From positions 1 through 12,167 of the forward strand of contig CAKNAD010000064.1 in the NCBI GenBank assembly GCA_929200515.1: a stretch of 12,167 bases of DNA, in the 5' to 3' direction. The position numbers and the translations under genes are program-made. Below are positions 1 through 8,389 of this stretch, one piece after another. The DNA comes from Candidatus Gorgonimonas leptogorgiae (GTDB lineage Bacteria; Pseudomonadota; Gammaproteobacteria; Pseudomonadales; Endozoicomonadaceae). The notes beneath the pieces are model-generated. The model did no database searches. It saw only the letters and a list, made by a program, of their open reading frames with translations, and was not told the DNA's origin. Positions within the stretch are counted from its first letter, which is position 1. Every line of letters starts with the position of its first letter.

Positions 1-1611
1 AAACCTGTGGTTAATGTTGGCGACCAAGTACTTAAAGGGCAGTGTATAGCAGAACCAGATAGCGAAATTAGCGCTAGATTGCACGCTCCTACTTCAGGTA
101 TTATTACAGCAATAGAGCCACGTATTATCAGTCACCCTTCTGGTTTATTAGCTATGTGTATTGTTATTGCTCCCGATCACCAAGATCAATGGACGCAATT
201 ACAAGGGTTATCAACAACAGAACAACATAATATCAAATTATTGCACCAAAAGATTTCTCAAGCTGGCATAGTTGGTTTAGGTGGTGCAGGTTTTCCTACA
301 GCAGCTAAAATTAAAGCTACAAAATTAACTACTCTGATTATTAATGCAGCAGAATGCGAACCGTATATTACTGCTGATGATATGCTGTTACGAACTTATG
401 CGCATGAAGTGGTATCTGGTATAGTTTTATTAATGCGAGCTATTGAGGTTCAAAACTGTATTATTGGTATTGAAGATAACAAACCAGAAGCGATACAGGC
501 ATTAGCTAAAGTTATAGCTACCGATATTGAACTACAAAATAAAATTAAGTTGCAAGTTATTGCTGCAATCTATCCATCTGGTGGTGAGAAGCAACTTATT
601 AAAATTTTAACTGGCAAAGAAGTACCATCGGCTAAAATTCCAGCTGAGATTGGCATGGTGGTGCATAATGTGGCAACTGCTCAAGCAATATATAAAGCGG
701 TAACATACGGCAAGCCATTAATATCGAGAATAACTACTATAACTGGAGGGGCTTTAAAGTCTCCGGTTAATATTGAAGTATTAATTGGTACTAAATTAAA
801 AGATGCTTTAGCTCATGCTGGTTTTATACCAAATAAATTAGCGAAATTAATAATCGGCGGACCAATGATGGGATTTGCGGTTAACTCCTTAGATGTGCCG
901 TTAATTAAAACCTCAAATTGTGTTATTGCCGGAACCATCACTGAATTTCCACCAAAATCTGAAGCTCAAGACTGTATTCGTTGTGGTGATTGTGCGGATG
1001 TATGCCCAGCATCATTGCTACCGCAAAAATTGCTTGAAAACGCAATAACACAAAATGAATTAAAACTAGATAAATATAATTTATTTGATTGCATCGAATG
1101 CGGTTTATGCACTTATGTTTGTCCTTCTAATATACCATTAGTAAATTATTATAAGCGAGCGAAGCAAGAAATTCGTAAAAATAGGCAACAAAAAATAAAA
1201 TCTGAGTTATCGAAACAACGATTTGAAAAACGCTTACAACGGCTACAACAAGCCAAGCAACAGCGTGAATTAAAACGTAAACAAATGGCAGCAAAACGCC
1301 AACAAGCTAGTGCCAAAGATGATAGCAACGAAATTCAAGCAGCTTTAGCAAGAGTACAAGCTAAAAAACAGCAAGCTGTTGCTAAAGAAACACCTTCTAA
1401 AAATTCGACAGCAGTGCAAAATAAAATTAGGATAGACTTAGCTAAGAAGCAACTTAAAACTGAGTTAGCAAAATTAACTAATGTTAGCAATAAACATGCT
1501 ATTGCAACTATTCAAAAAAATATTACTATGTTGCAACAGCAAATTGATAACTTAGAAAAATCTATTATTAGCAATGAAACCCTCAAAAAACCTTTAGCCG
1601 AAAATCATTAA
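1..1611 (+). CDS. rnfC: RnfC, Fe-S subunit of Rnf electron-transport complex (5'-truncated by window edge)
   Basis: RnfC is the peripheral subunit of the Rnf (Rsx) complex that passes electrons between NADH and ferredoxin at the inner membrane. The frame is open from base 1, so the start is upstream; the GTG at base 7 is an internal Val, not a start. Residue numbers here count from that Val. The glycine-rich nucleotide-binding loop GLGGAGFPTAAK lies at about 90-101. Two 4Fe-4S sites follow: C323/C326/C329/C333 and C362/C365/C368/C372, each CxxCxxCxxxCP. After about residue 384 the chain becomes a Lys/Gln/Ala/Glu-rich, probably coiled-coil tail, as in gammaproteobacterial RnfC. The stop is 12 bases before rnfD, consistent with one operon. 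Identity is certain; only the N-terminus is missing. Confidence 0.97.
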   Translation, partial: KPVVNVGDQVLKGQCIAEPDSEISARLHAPTSGIITAIEPRIISHPSGLLAMCIVIAPDHQDQWTQLQGLSTTEQHNIKLLHQKISQAGIVGLGGAGFPTAAKIKATKLTTLIINAAECEPYITADDMLLRTYAHEVVSGIVLLMRAIEVQNCIIGIEDNKPEAIQALAKVIATDIELQNKIKLQVIAAIYPSGGEKQLIKILTGKEVPSAKIPAEIGMVVHNVATAQAIYKAVTYGKPLISRITTITGGALKSPVNIEVLIGTKLKDALAHAGFIPNKLAKLIIGGPMMGFAVNSLDVPLIKTSNCVIAGTITEFPPKSEAQDCIRCGDCADVCPASLLPQKLLENAITQNELKLDKYNLFDCIECGLCTYVCPSNIPLVNYYKRAKQEIRKNRQQKIKSELSKQRFEKRLQRLQQAKQQRELKRKQMAAKRQQASAKDDSNEIQAALARVQAKKQQAVAKETPSKNSTAVQNKIRIDLAKKQLKTELAKLTNVSNKHAIATIQKNITMLQQQIDNLEKSIISNETLKKPLAENH

Positions 1612-1623
1612 ACAAGTATCTTT

Positions 1624-2682
1624 ATGTGGAAAAATATTTTTATTCAAGATAAGTTACATAGTAGTACCAAGCTATCTGTACAGCAAATTATGTTTTTTGT
1701 ATTATTAGCAGCAGTTCCTGGTATTATAACTCAATTTATTTGCTTTGGCTGGGGAGCGTTTCTGCAGCTTGTATGGTGTATGTTACTAGCTGTAGCTTTT
1801 GAAGCCTTTATATTAAAATTACGTAATTATAAATATACAGATTACTTGCCTGATAACAGCGCTCTAGTCACAGGAATGTTATTAGGTGTTGCTATTCCGC
1901 CACTTGCTCCTTGGTGGTTTGGATTGGTAGGTGTTGGTTTTGCTATTGTATTTGGTAAACATATATACGGCGGCATTGGTAAGAATATTTTTAATCCTGC
2001 AATGCTTGGTTATGCCTTGTTGTTGGTTTCTTTTCCAAAGCAAGCGGCAACATGGTTGCCTGCGTCATCAACTTTACTACCGCAACCTAGTTTAACCGAA
2101 GCTTGGGGTATTTTCTGGGGCTATGCAGCAGTTTCCGCAGATAGCTTTGCACATGCTACACCATTAGATATAATAAAAAATAATAATGCTTTAACTTTAA
2201 ATGAATTATGGAAATCTAGTCAAATTTTAGATGGTATTGGCGGTAAAGGCTGGGTATTAGTTAATATTAGTTATGCTATAGGTGGTTTATTTTTACTTTA
2301 TAAAAAAATTATTAAGTGGCAAGCTCCATTAGGAATGTTGCTTGCTATTGTTATTATGGCATTTTTTGGTTGGCAGGGTAATAATACCTCTAGTGCCGCC
2401 TCACCAATGTTTTATTTATTCGATGGCGCAACTATGCTTGGTGCATTTTTTATTATCACTGACCCTACTAGCGGTGCCACAAGTAATTTAGGCAGGCTAA
2501 TATTTGGTATTGGAGTAGGAATTTTAGTATATGTTATTCGTGTATTTGGTGGTTACCCAGATGCAGTTGCCTTTGCAACCTTACTGATGAATATTACCGC
2601 ACCCTTATTAGATTACTATACATCACCTCGAGCTTACGGACACAAAAAAGCAGATAAAGGCTTGCCAAGAACTAAGAGTTAA
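1624..2682 (+). CDS. rnfD: RnfD, flavin-carrying membrane subunit of Rnf complex
   Basis: RnfD is an integral membrane subunit (NqrB/RnfD family) carrying covalently bound FMN. The 352 residues match the usual length. Family landmarks are visible: LLAAVPGI near residue 27, LRNYKYTDYLPDNSALVTG near 66-84, IPPLAPWW near 91, NPAMLGYALLLVSFP near 124-138, DGATMLGAFFIITDPTSGATS in the C-terminal part, and FGGYPDAVAFA followed by LLDYYTSPRAYGHK at the end. By alignment with the DxxSxAT flavinylation site of other RnfD proteins, the FMN Thr is T179 in DSFAHATPLD. The Asp, Ala and Thr are kept, but the usual Ser/Thr three residues before T179 is Ala. There is no strong Shine-Dalgarno before the ATG at 1624, so translation may be coupled to rnfC. 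The stop lies 4 bases before rnfG. Confidence 0.97.
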   Translation: MWKNIFIQDKLHSSTKLSVQQIMFFVLLAAVPGIITQFICFGWGAFLQLVWCMLLAVAFEAFILKLRNYKYTDYLPDNSALVTGMLLGVAIPPLAPWWFGLVGVGFAIVFGKHIYGGIGKNIFNPAMLGYALLLVSFPKQAATWLPASSTLLPQPSLTEAWGIFWGYAAVSADSFAHATPLDIIKNNNALTLNELWKSSQILDGIGGKGWVLVNISYAIGGLFLLYKKIIKWQAPLGMLLAIVIMAFFGWQGNNTSSAASPMFYLFDGATMLGAFFIITDPTSGATSNLGRLIFGIGVGILVYVIRVFGGYPDAVAFATLLMNITAPLLDYYTSPRAYGHKKADKGLPRTKS

Positions 2683-2686
2683 TTAA

Positions 2687-3346
2687 ATGAGTAATAAGAT
2701 ATCAAACAATATTTGGTTAAAGCTAGCTACTAAAAAGGGTATATGCTTAGCTATATTTGGTTTTATTTCGGCTGTTATTATTGCTGGTTCTTGGTTATTA
2801 ACTTTAGATAAAATTAATTATCAGAAAAAAATATATCAAGAAAAAACATTGCTAGAAATTATCCCTAAAAACCTATACGATAACAGCATTTTAGATTCCA
2901 GTATAAAATTGCCTGTAAGTAATTTATTAGGAACTAGCAAACAATTAGAAGGGTATATTGCAAAGTCAAATCAACAACCCATAGCTGTTATTATTCCAGC
3001 TATAGCTCCAGACGGCTATAATGGCAAAATAGAGTTACTAATTGGTATCTATGCAAATGGCGAATTAGCAGCTGTAAGGGTTACTAAACATCAAGAGACC
3101 CCTGGGCTTGGAGATAAAATAACGACAGATGTTTCTGATTGGATTTTAGCATTTACTGGAATGTCATTAGCAACTACAACTTCTAACTCATGGCAGGTAA
3201 AAAAAGATGGTGGTGCTATTGATCAATTTGTTGGTGCGACAATAACCCCGCGAGCTGTAGTAACTGCTGTACATAAAGCTTTACAGTATTTTCATGAATA
3301 TAACACTCAATTATTAGCAAATACACAAGTAATAGAAAATGAATAG
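2687..3346 (+). CDS. rnfG: RnfG, periplasmic flavoprotein subunit of Rnf complex
   Basis: RnfG is anchored by one N-terminal helix (about residues 19-40) with a periplasmic FMN-binding domain. It carries a second covalent flavin in the Rnf electron path. The conserved KHQETPGLGDKI segment is at about 134-145, and the flavin-attachment region DQFVGATITPRAVV is at 179-192, making T185 the expected FMN-linked residue. The general motif is DxxS/TGAT; here the S/T is Val (V182). At 219 residues the length is normal for the family. The ATG at 2687 follows the rnfD stop by 4 bases without a clear Shine-Dalgarno, and the 3' end overlaps rnfE by 8 bases, so both junctions look translationally coupled. 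Confidence 0.96.
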   Translation: MSNKISNNIWLKLATKKGICLAIFGFISAVIIAGSWLLTLDKINYQKKIYQEKTLLEIIPKNLYDNSILDSSIKLPVSNLLGTSKQLEGYIAKSNQQPIAVIIPAIAPDGYNGKIELLIGIYANGELAAVRVTKHQETPGLGDKITTDVSDWILAFTGMSLATTTSNSWQVKKDGGAIDQFVGATITPRAVVTAVHKALQYFHEYNTQLLANTQVIENE

Positions 3347-4043
3347 TATAAGTAAATTGATAACAAAATTAAAACCTTTAATTACAGGGCTGTGGCATAA
3401 AAACCCTGCTTTAGTACAGTTACTAGGTTTATGCCCGCTTTTGGGTATATCAAATTCTTGTGTTAATGCACTAGGCTTAGGTATTGCTACAACTTTTGTA
3501 TTAGTGCTATCTAATATGCTAGTATCAACATTTCGCACCTTTGTAGATGATACTATTCGCATACCTGTTTTTGTGATGCTAATAGCTTCGTTGACGACAA
3601 GCATTGAACTTTTGATGCAGGCTTATGTCTACGAATTATATCAAACACTCGGAATATTTATTCCTTTAATTGTTACTAATTGTATTATTTTAGGCAGGGC
3701 AGAAGCCTTTGCTGCTAAAAACAGTGTCTTAAAATCTGCCATAGATGGCTTGTCTATGGGGTTAGGTTTTGCTGTAGTTTTAGTATTAATTGGTATTTTT
3801 AGGGAGTTAATCGGTCAAGGTACTGTATTTAATAATATGGAATTATTGTTTGGCAGTAGTGCTATCAACTGGAAAATTGTTATAAGTATTGATTACCCTA
3901 AATTTTTATTCTTTGTTCTACCTCCAGGAGCATTTATTACTTTAGGGTTATTAATAGCATTAAAAAATATTATAGATCAACGCAAAAAAATCAGTATGCA
4001 GCAAGCAGTAGAGCCAGAAAGAATTCGCATCATAATGGAATGA
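3339..4043 (+). CDS. rnfE: RnfE, membrane subunit of Rnf complex
   Basis: RnfE (NqrD/RnfE family) is a roughly six-helix membrane protein of about 230 residues that pairs with RnfA around a membrane-embedded iron-sulfur cluster. The two cluster cysteines sit in the expected half-repeats: LGLCPLLGISNS near the N-terminus and IVTNCIILGRAEAFA in the middle. The segment FRTFVDDTIRIPVFVMLIAS is also typical. The ATG at 3339 overlaps the last codons of rnfG, which fits a tightly coupled operon. The gene that follows is not nth (endonuclease III) or rnfH, often found next to rnf in other gammaproteobacteria, so the operon end is locally rearranged. Identity is firm from family motifs and gene order. 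Confidence 0.96.
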   Translation: MNSISKLITKLKPLITGLWHKNPALVQLLGLCPLLGISNSCVNALGLGIATTFVLVLSNMLVSTFRTFVDDTIRIPVFVMLIASLTTSIELLMQAYVYELYQTLGIFIPLIVTNCIILGRAEAFAAKNSVLKSAIDGLSMGLGFAVVLVLIGIFRELIGQGTVFNNMELLFGSSAINWKIVISIDYPKFLFFVLPPGAFITLGLLIALKNIIDQRKKISMQQAVEPERIRIIME

Positions 4044-4069
4044 TTTTATAAAAAACAAGGCAATATAAT

Positions 4070-4795
4070 ATGTATTCTTTATTTTACAGCATTTACGATA
4101 TTTTATCTTTATTAGTATTTTTATCATCATGGATATCATATGAAGTTATTTATAATGAAAAAAAGAAAGACCATGACAACTTAACCACAGTAGTTAATAG
4201 ATATAGAAAATTATGGATGTCAGAAGCGTTTAATCGTAAGGCTAAAATTGTTGATGCGACAATTATTAACACTTTAAGAGCTAGTGCTAGTTTTTTTGCT
4301 TCTACATCTTTATTAATAGTTGCCGGTTTAATTACAGGAATAGCATCATCTGAAAAAGGAGTTAGTATTCTATCTACTTTACCATTTATGAATACAATTA
4401 CTTCAGAGTTATGGGAAATAAAGATGCTATTTTTAATACTAATATTTGTTTATGCATTTTTTGAATTTACTTGGTGTTTAAGAATGTATAATTTTAGTTG
4501 TTTATTTGTTGGAAGCACACATGAAAATCAGGTTGTTACAGATAATGATATTAAAGATAAATTTGCAGATACTGCAACTAAAGTTTTTTATATGGCATCA
4601 AACCATTTTAACTTTGGTATAAAAGCATATTATTTTTCTTTAGCTGCATTAACTTGGTTTATTAACCCAGTACTTATGGTTCTTTTGGGTTTTATTATTA
4701 TATATATTTTGTATAGACGTGAGTTTAAAAGCGATACTTTTAAAGTATTAAAAGAATATATAGATTATTACGAGAATAAAAACGATAAAGTGTAA
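4070..4795 (+). CDS. DUF599 family membrane protein
   Basis: This is a 241-residue multi-pass membrane protein of the DUF599 type; no biochemical role is established that I can rely on. Predicted helices lie at about 4-24, 72-92, 117-138 and 184-216. Recognisable family features are a helix followed by a basic stretch with RKLWM (about 46-50), AKIVDATIINTLRASASFFASTSLLI (about 58-83), the F-x-W-x-LR-x-Y-N segment (about 133-141) and FGIKAYYFSLAALTWF (about 182-197). It starts 26 bases after rnfE on the same strand with only a weak AAGG-like ribosome site, so it may be read through from the rnf operon. A link to Rnf function is not supported by anything else in the sequence. The gene ends about 55 bases before a hairpin shared with brnQ. 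Confidence 0.85.
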   Translation: MYSLFYSIYDILSLLVFLSSWISYEVIYNEKKKDHDNLTTVVNRYRKLWMSEAFNRKAKIVDATIINTLRASASFFASTSLLIVAGLITGIASSEKGVSILSTLPFMNTITSELWEIKMLFLILIFVYAFFEFTWCLRMYNFSCLFVGSTHENQVVTDNDIKDKFADTATKVFYMASNHFNFGIKAYYFSLAALTWFINPVLMVLLGFIIIYILYRREFKSDTFKVLKEYIDYYENKNDKV

Positions 4796-4850
4796 ATTTT
4801 TAGTTAGCTCAGTGTTAGTATCTACTAAATTAATAAATATTAATTAAAAA

Positions 4851-4874
4851 ATCCCGCTTTTTTTAGGGCGGGAT
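4851..4874 (-). terminator. Rho-independent terminator after brnQ
   Basis: A perfect 7-bp inverted repeat (ATCCCGC / GCGGGAT) with a 10-base loop is GC-rich in an otherwise AT-rich region. On the minus strand it is followed directly by TTTTTAATTA, giving a classic intrinsic terminator 8 bases after the brnQ stop. On the plus strand the downstream bases are CTTAAATTT, a poor U-tract, so termination of the DUF599 transcript here is possible but weaker. Confidence 0.88.
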
Positions 4875-4881
4875 CTTAAAT

Positions 4882-6210
4882 TTACTTGCTAATATCAGAA
4901 CTAGTAGCTGTCTTTAGCATTCCGATAACCATAGTTATTACTAAAGTTATAGAAGCAACAGCTAGCCAAGATAAATTAAATTCAATCCAAGGAAGTATAT
5001 TAGCTATTAGAGGTTTATACTCTACAGGGATAACACCCTTATGATACAAGCTTTCGATTAAACTAGTAATAAAAATTACTAACGTTACACTTCTGTAAGT
5101 TAATGATGGAGCTGCGATCCATTTTCTAATTAATGTAAGAATTATTATACCTATACAAACAGGATACAATATCGCCAACACTGGAATAAATAATTTTATT
5201 ATTAGCTCTAACCCTAATCCAGTAACAAAAACACAGCAAACACATAGAATAGAAACCACAGTTTTATAACTTAGTTTATCTGTAAACTCTGAAAAGTATT
5301 CGCTTACCCCTGAAATAACTCCTACAGCTGTAGTTAAACAAGCAAGAGTAATTACTACTGCTAGGCCTATATCTCCCCAAAAGCCAAATACTTGATGAGA
5401 ATAATAACTGAGAATTTGAGCACCATTAGTATTTTCTTGTAGCTTTATTCCAGATTTAGCACCAAGATTAAATAATGAAACATACACTAAAGTTAAGCCA
5501 ACAGCAGCGATAATTCCTGTTATTAGGCTATATTTAAACATGCTTTTTGTATTAGTGACACCATGGGATTTTAAGTTAGCTGTTACTATAACTCCAAACA
5601 TTAGTGCACCTAAAGCATCCATAGTTAAGTAGCCATTTATAAAGCCTTGTATAATTGGAGTATTTTGATATTCTGCTTGAGGTATCTCTGCTATACTCGC
5701 TAACGGTTTTACTAATGGCATCACTCCTAAAATAATTAGTAATAATATTAATAATGGGGTTATCATTTGCCCTATTGTTTCTAGTAGTTTCCCTGGGTAG
5801 ATAGACAAATACCACGAGATTATATAAAAAATTGCTAAAAATGTTATATTTACAGCTAATGATTCACCAAATATAGGTGTTGTGCTAAATTCTGCTGATA
5901 CTATCGCAGTTCTTGGGATAGCATAAATTCCTATAACTAAAAAAACTATGCTTCCTAAAACAACTATTACTTGATGTGGCAGTTCTTTAGATATTGTATT
6001 AAAGCCTCCGTCTGTAAGACAGATTGCCATAATTGCCATTAATGGTAATCCGACACCAGATATAATAAAGCCAATTGTAGCTTGCCAGACGTTGACTCCT
6101 GCTGACGCTCCTATTAGTGGAGGAAAGATTAAATTGCCTGCTCCTAAAAACAGAGCAAATAACATGAACCCTAATCCCAAAATTTGCTTTATATTTAGAG
6201 ATTGTTTCAT
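4882..6210 (-). CDS. brnQ: BrnQ, branched-chain amino acid:cation symporter
   Basis: BrnQ (LIVCS family) imports leucine, isoleucine and valine with Na+ or H+ through the inner membrane. The 442-residue product is almost entirely hydrophobic, consistent with the roughly 12 helices and usual 430-440 residue length. The diagnostic N-terminal motif LGAGNLIFPPLIG is at residues 22-34. YLTMDALGALMFGVIV in the central part and LACLTTAVGVISGVSEYF further on are also characteristic. The ATG at 6208-6210 is preceded on the minus strand by AAGGGGT (6215-6221). It lies 110 bases downstream of ubiC on the same strand; the gap probably holds its own promoter. The intrinsic hairpin at 4851-4874 ends the transcript. 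Acquisition of branched-chain amino acids from outside would fit an auxotrophic, host-associated organism, but that is inference. Confidence 0.96.
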   Translation of the reverse strand: MKQSLNIKQILGLGFMLFALFLGAGNLIFPPLIGASAGVNVWQATIGFIISGVGLPLMAIMAICLTDGGFNTISKELPHQVIVVLGSIVFLVIGIYAIPRTAIVSAEFSTTPIFGESLAVNITFLAIFYIISWYLSIYPGKLLETIGQMITPLLILLLIILGVMPLVKPLASIAEIPQAEYQNTPIIQGFINGYLTMDALGALMFGVIVTANLKSHGVTNTKSMFKYSLITGIIAAVGLTLVYVSLFNLGAKSGIKLQENTNGAQILSYYSHQVFGFWGDIGLAVVITLACLTTAVGVISGVSEYFSEFTDKLSYKTVVSILCVCCVFVTGLGLELIIKLFIPVLAILYPVCIGIIILTLIRKWIAAPSLTYRSVTLVIFITSLIESLYHKGVIPVEYKPLIANILPWIEFNLSWLAVASITLVITMVIGMLKTATSSDISK

Positions 6211-6320
6211 AATTACCCCTTATTATTTATAAATACCATTTCCTATTTAAAAATCCTTAGTAATTGCATGAATTTTTGCTATTAATTGTGCTTTATATAA
6301 TAGTTAACAGTTGCTTTAGA

Positions 6321-6848
6321 TTATCGTATGAAGACTTCATATATTAATATAGGCATGAAATTAATATTAATATTTGAATATCTTATTAAGAATAACTCTT
6401 TTTTTTCAGAATTATTATTCGTTATACTATCAAATTTTTTACTTTTAATAAAGCTATACATGAAATCACTTCTATAGTAGTGTTTTTGTGAAAAAATAAA
6501 ATCTCCTATAGGGGTATTTTTCCAAGTTAGTAAATCTTTATTTTGCTCAGAAAAACTAATGCTAGGAATGCAGCATCTTGCAAAAATTATAGGTGTTGTT
6601 TTAGCACTAATAATTGTGTCTCTAATTAAAGCGGGAGATTTATTAATATTTAGTGCTAATGACTCATGAGACCGTAATATTTGCCATTCATTACGTAATA
6701 AATGTACGGTTAGTTTATCATGATATTTATTGCGCAATATTTTTGTTAGTGATGATTTATTAGTTATTATATCTTTGAGCTTAGTAGGTATTTTAATATT
6801 ACTAGGTATATTTTTGCTCCAAGCTAGATCTTTAAAAGTTATTTGCAT
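6321..6848 (-). CDS. ubiC: UbiC-like chorismate lyase
   Basis: Chorismate lyase splits chorismate into 4-hydroxybenzoate and pyruvate, the first committed step of ubiquinone synthesis, in the cytoplasm. The 175-residue protein is divergent, but key family features align with E. coli UbiC: a Leu-Thr near residues 34-35 (SSLTKILRN versus DSMTKRF), the active-site Arg in IRD (R76, equivalent to WLRE), P-x-x-FAR-x-x-IP (about 86-95), TPIGDFIF (112-119, equivalent to TPLGRYLF), and a Glu close to the C-terminus (E171 in LIYEVFI), equivalent to the catalytic E in LLTELF. The ATG at 6846-6848 has a strong AAGGAGC (6853-6859) five bases upstream. ubiA is not adjacent, unlike in E. coli. Assignment rests on motif order rather than high overall identity. 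Confidence 0.86.
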   Translation of the reverse strand: MQITFKDLAWSKNIPSNIKIPTKLKDIITNKSSLTKILRNKYHDKLTVHLLRNEWQILRSHESLALNINKSPALIRDTIISAKTTPIIFARCCIPSISFSEQNKDLLTWKNTPIGDFIFSQKHYYRSDFMYSFIKSKKFDSITNNNSEKKELFLIRYSNININFMPILIYEVFIR

Positions 6849-6888
6849 TAGAGCTCCTTTTTATATGGCTTCAAGTTAAAGCTGTATA

Positions 6889-6917
6889 ATAGTATAGAAA
6901 AATTAATTCATTGTAAA
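6889..6917 (-). promoter_or_regulatory. Candidate sigma-70-type promoter for ubiC
   Basis: On the minus strand a TTTACA (-35-like, 6912-6917) is separated by 17 bases from TACTAT (-10-like, 6889-6894), about 40 bases before the ubiC ATG. The spacing is ideal, but AT-rich DNA yields such matches often. Confidence 0.4.
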
Positions 6918-6936
6918 ATCTAAAAATGAAAATATC

Positions 6937-6965
6937 TTGATTAAACTATTATATATTGTGATACT
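6937..6965 (+). promoter_or_regulatory. Candidate promoter for the cvpA-potI-apt cluster
   Basis: TTGATT (6937-6942) is followed after exactly 17 bases by GATACT (6960-6965), preceded by TG at 6957-6958, so it also resembles an extended -10 element. It lies about 55 bases before the cvpA GTG, on the opposite strand from the candidate ubiC promoter, so the intergenic region appears to drive both directions. Base-match evidence only. Confidence 0.45.
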
Positions 6966-7019
6966 TAATATTTGTAAATTAGAGGATTTTTTATTAATAA
7001 TCTATTAGAGGAGGCTATA

Positions 7020-7514
7020 GTGCATTTAATATGGGTTGATTGGATATTGCTTATTATGACAGGGACTTTAATAATAAAAAATATTAATCAATATTTTTTA
7101 TTTCAAGTCATTTCTCTATGTGGCTGGTTGTTAACTTATTATAGTGTATCTAATTATGATAGTTTCATAATAATTGGTAGCGACTGGTTTGATTTTTTAG
7201 CGGTAAAATATCGAGTACTAGCTTATAAAGCAACAGTGTTTTTAGCAACTATAGTGATCTTTAATTTACTTGCAAGTATTTTAGAGTTATTAGCTGTCCC
7301 ACGCAAACAACATATTGCTTTTGAGAGATTTTTTGGAGTATTTTCTGCTGTGGTTAAATCTTGTATCTTAAGTAACTTAATAGTGCAAAGTTCTTATAGT
7401 TTATTAGATAAAAATATGTTAAAAACAATAAATTCTTCTTATTTGCTATCCCTTGCACAACAATTTTCTGATATAATAGCAAAATATGTGTTTATGCTAA
7501 TAAGCATGTTTTAA
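7020..7514 (+). CDS. cvpA: CvpA family membrane protein
   Basis: CvpA proteins are small inner-membrane proteins of about 160 residues with four helices. They were named for colicin V production and have been linked to envelope stress resistance. This 164-residue product begins with the family-like pattern (hydrophobic)-W-V-D-W-I-L-L, followed by LIIKNINQYFLFQVISLCGWLL, then KATVFLATIVIFNLLASILE, and RFFGVFSAVVKSCIL, which corresponds to the DRxLGxxFGxxRGxL segment of typical CvpA. The start is a GTG at 7020, chosen because AGAGGAGG ends a few bases upstream (about 7007-7014). In many gammaproteobacteria cvpA precedes purF; here it precedes potI and apt instead, so only the association with purine metabolism in a loose sense (apt) is kept. 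Sequence similarity to well-known members is modest. Confidence 0.78.
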   Translation: MHLIWVDWILLIMTGTLIIKNINQYFLFQVISLCGWLLTYYSVSNYDSFIIIGSDWFDFLAVKYRVLAYKATVFLATIVIFNLLASILELLAVPRKQHIAFERFFGVFSAVVKSCILSNLIVQSSYSLLDKNMLKTINSSYLLSLAQQFSDIIAKYVFMLISMF

Positions 7515-7540
7515 GATATAATTCATCATAAGGAGATTTT

Positions 7541-8386
7541 ATGCCTGTTATAATCTATCAGTTTAAGATTATAGCATCGTTGCTAAAGCTTTTTACCAAT
7601 TTTAGATTTTCATCTATTATGATGGTCTCGGGATTATTTTTTCTGTATTTACCTCTATTGCTTTTAGTTATACTGTCTTTTAATCCCTCGCCTATATCTT
7701 TTAACTGGAATGAATTCTCAATAAAATGGTATATAGAGCTATTTCACGACAAAATACTATTAACAGCGTTATGGACTAGTTTAAAAATAGCATGTTATAC
7801 TGCAAGTATGTCTGTTTTTTTAGGCTTATTAACTTCTATTAGCTTAATTAAACTAAAAGCAGGAACCTTATTTAAAAGCCTAGTAACTGCACCTTTAGTG
7901 CTACCAGATGTTATAGCAAGTGTATCGTTACTACTACTTTTTATTAGTATGATGGAAATTATCGGTTGGCCAGCAGAATTAGGCATAACAACGGTATGGA
8001 TTGCTCATTCAACTATGGCGACAGCTTATGTTGCGGTTTTAATCGGCGCTAGGTTACGTGAAATTAATCCTGAGCTAGAGGAAGCTGCTTTAGATTTAGG
8101 AGCTACTCCTTTTAAAACATTTTTTTATATTACTATCCCGCAAATTATGCCTGCTTTATTTTCCGGATGGCTATTAGGTTTTACTTTATCTTTAGACGAC
8201 TTAGTGCTTGCAAGTTTTGTCTCTGGAGCAGAAATAAATACTCTAACTATGATAGTTTTTTCAGCATCAAGATTTGGCATGTCACCGAAAATAAACGCAC
8301 TATCTGCTTTAATAATTTTACTTGTGTCTTTATGTGCTTGGATTAGCTGGTATAGAATTAGCCATACAAAAACAAAGAATCATTAA
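7541..8386 (+). CDS. potI: PotI-type polyamine ABC transporter permease
   Basis: This is an inner-membrane permease of the spermidine/putrescine ABC importers (PotC/PotI, binding-protein-dependent family). The 281 residues match the family length. Six helices are apparent. The EAA loop that docks with the ATPase is clear at about 181-200 (EAALDLGATPFKTFFYITIP). TAPLVLPDVIASVSLLLLF (about 116-134) and TLSLDDLVLASFVSGAE (about 215-231) fit PotI better than PotC. The ATG at 7541 has AAGGAG at 7530-7535. It lies 26 bases after cvpA and stops 3 bases before the TTG of the next frame. No ATPase, second permease or binding protein gene is adjacent, so its partners must be encoded elsewhere or have been lost. 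Confidence 0.92.
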   Translation: MPVIIYQFKIIASLLKLFTNFRFSSIMMVSGLFFLYLPLLLLVILSFNPSPISFNWNEFSIKWYIELFHDKILLTALWTSLKIACYTASMSVFLGLLTSISLIKLKAGTLFKSLVTAPLVLPDVIASVSLLLLFISMMEIIGWPAELGITTVWIAHSTMATAYVAVLIGARLREINPELEEAALDLGATPFKTFFYITIPQIMPALFSGWLLGFTLSLDDLVLASFVSGAEINTLTMIVFSASRFGMSPKINALSALIILLVSLCAWISWYRISHTKTKNH

Positions 8387-8389
8387 GTT

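Noticed and set aside
7..9. GTG as start of rnfC
   Set aside because: The frame is open to base 1 and the encoded residues continue an RnfC N-terminal domain; the start is outside the window.
1147..1608. Lys/Gln/Ala-rich 3' end of rnfC as a novel repeat domain
   Set aside because: Long charged coiled-coil tails with Ala/Gln/Lys repeats are normal in gammaproteobacterial RnfC.
3314..3604. Minus-strand open frame of 96 codons opposite rnfE
   Set aside because: It lies wholly antisense to the rnfG end and rnfE, which are conserved; no ribosome site or family features.
4802..4815. TTAGCTCAGTGTTAG-like string resembling a tRNA D-arm
   Set aside because: No matching acceptor stem, anticodon arm or T-arm follows within 80 bases; the next structure is the brnQ terminator.
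5576..5815. Second minus-strand frame inside brnQ
   Set aside because: Out-of-frame shadow of a conserved transporter gene; composition is not protein-like.
7795..7986. Minus-strand frame inside potI
   Set aside because: Antisense shadow of a clear ABC permease gene.
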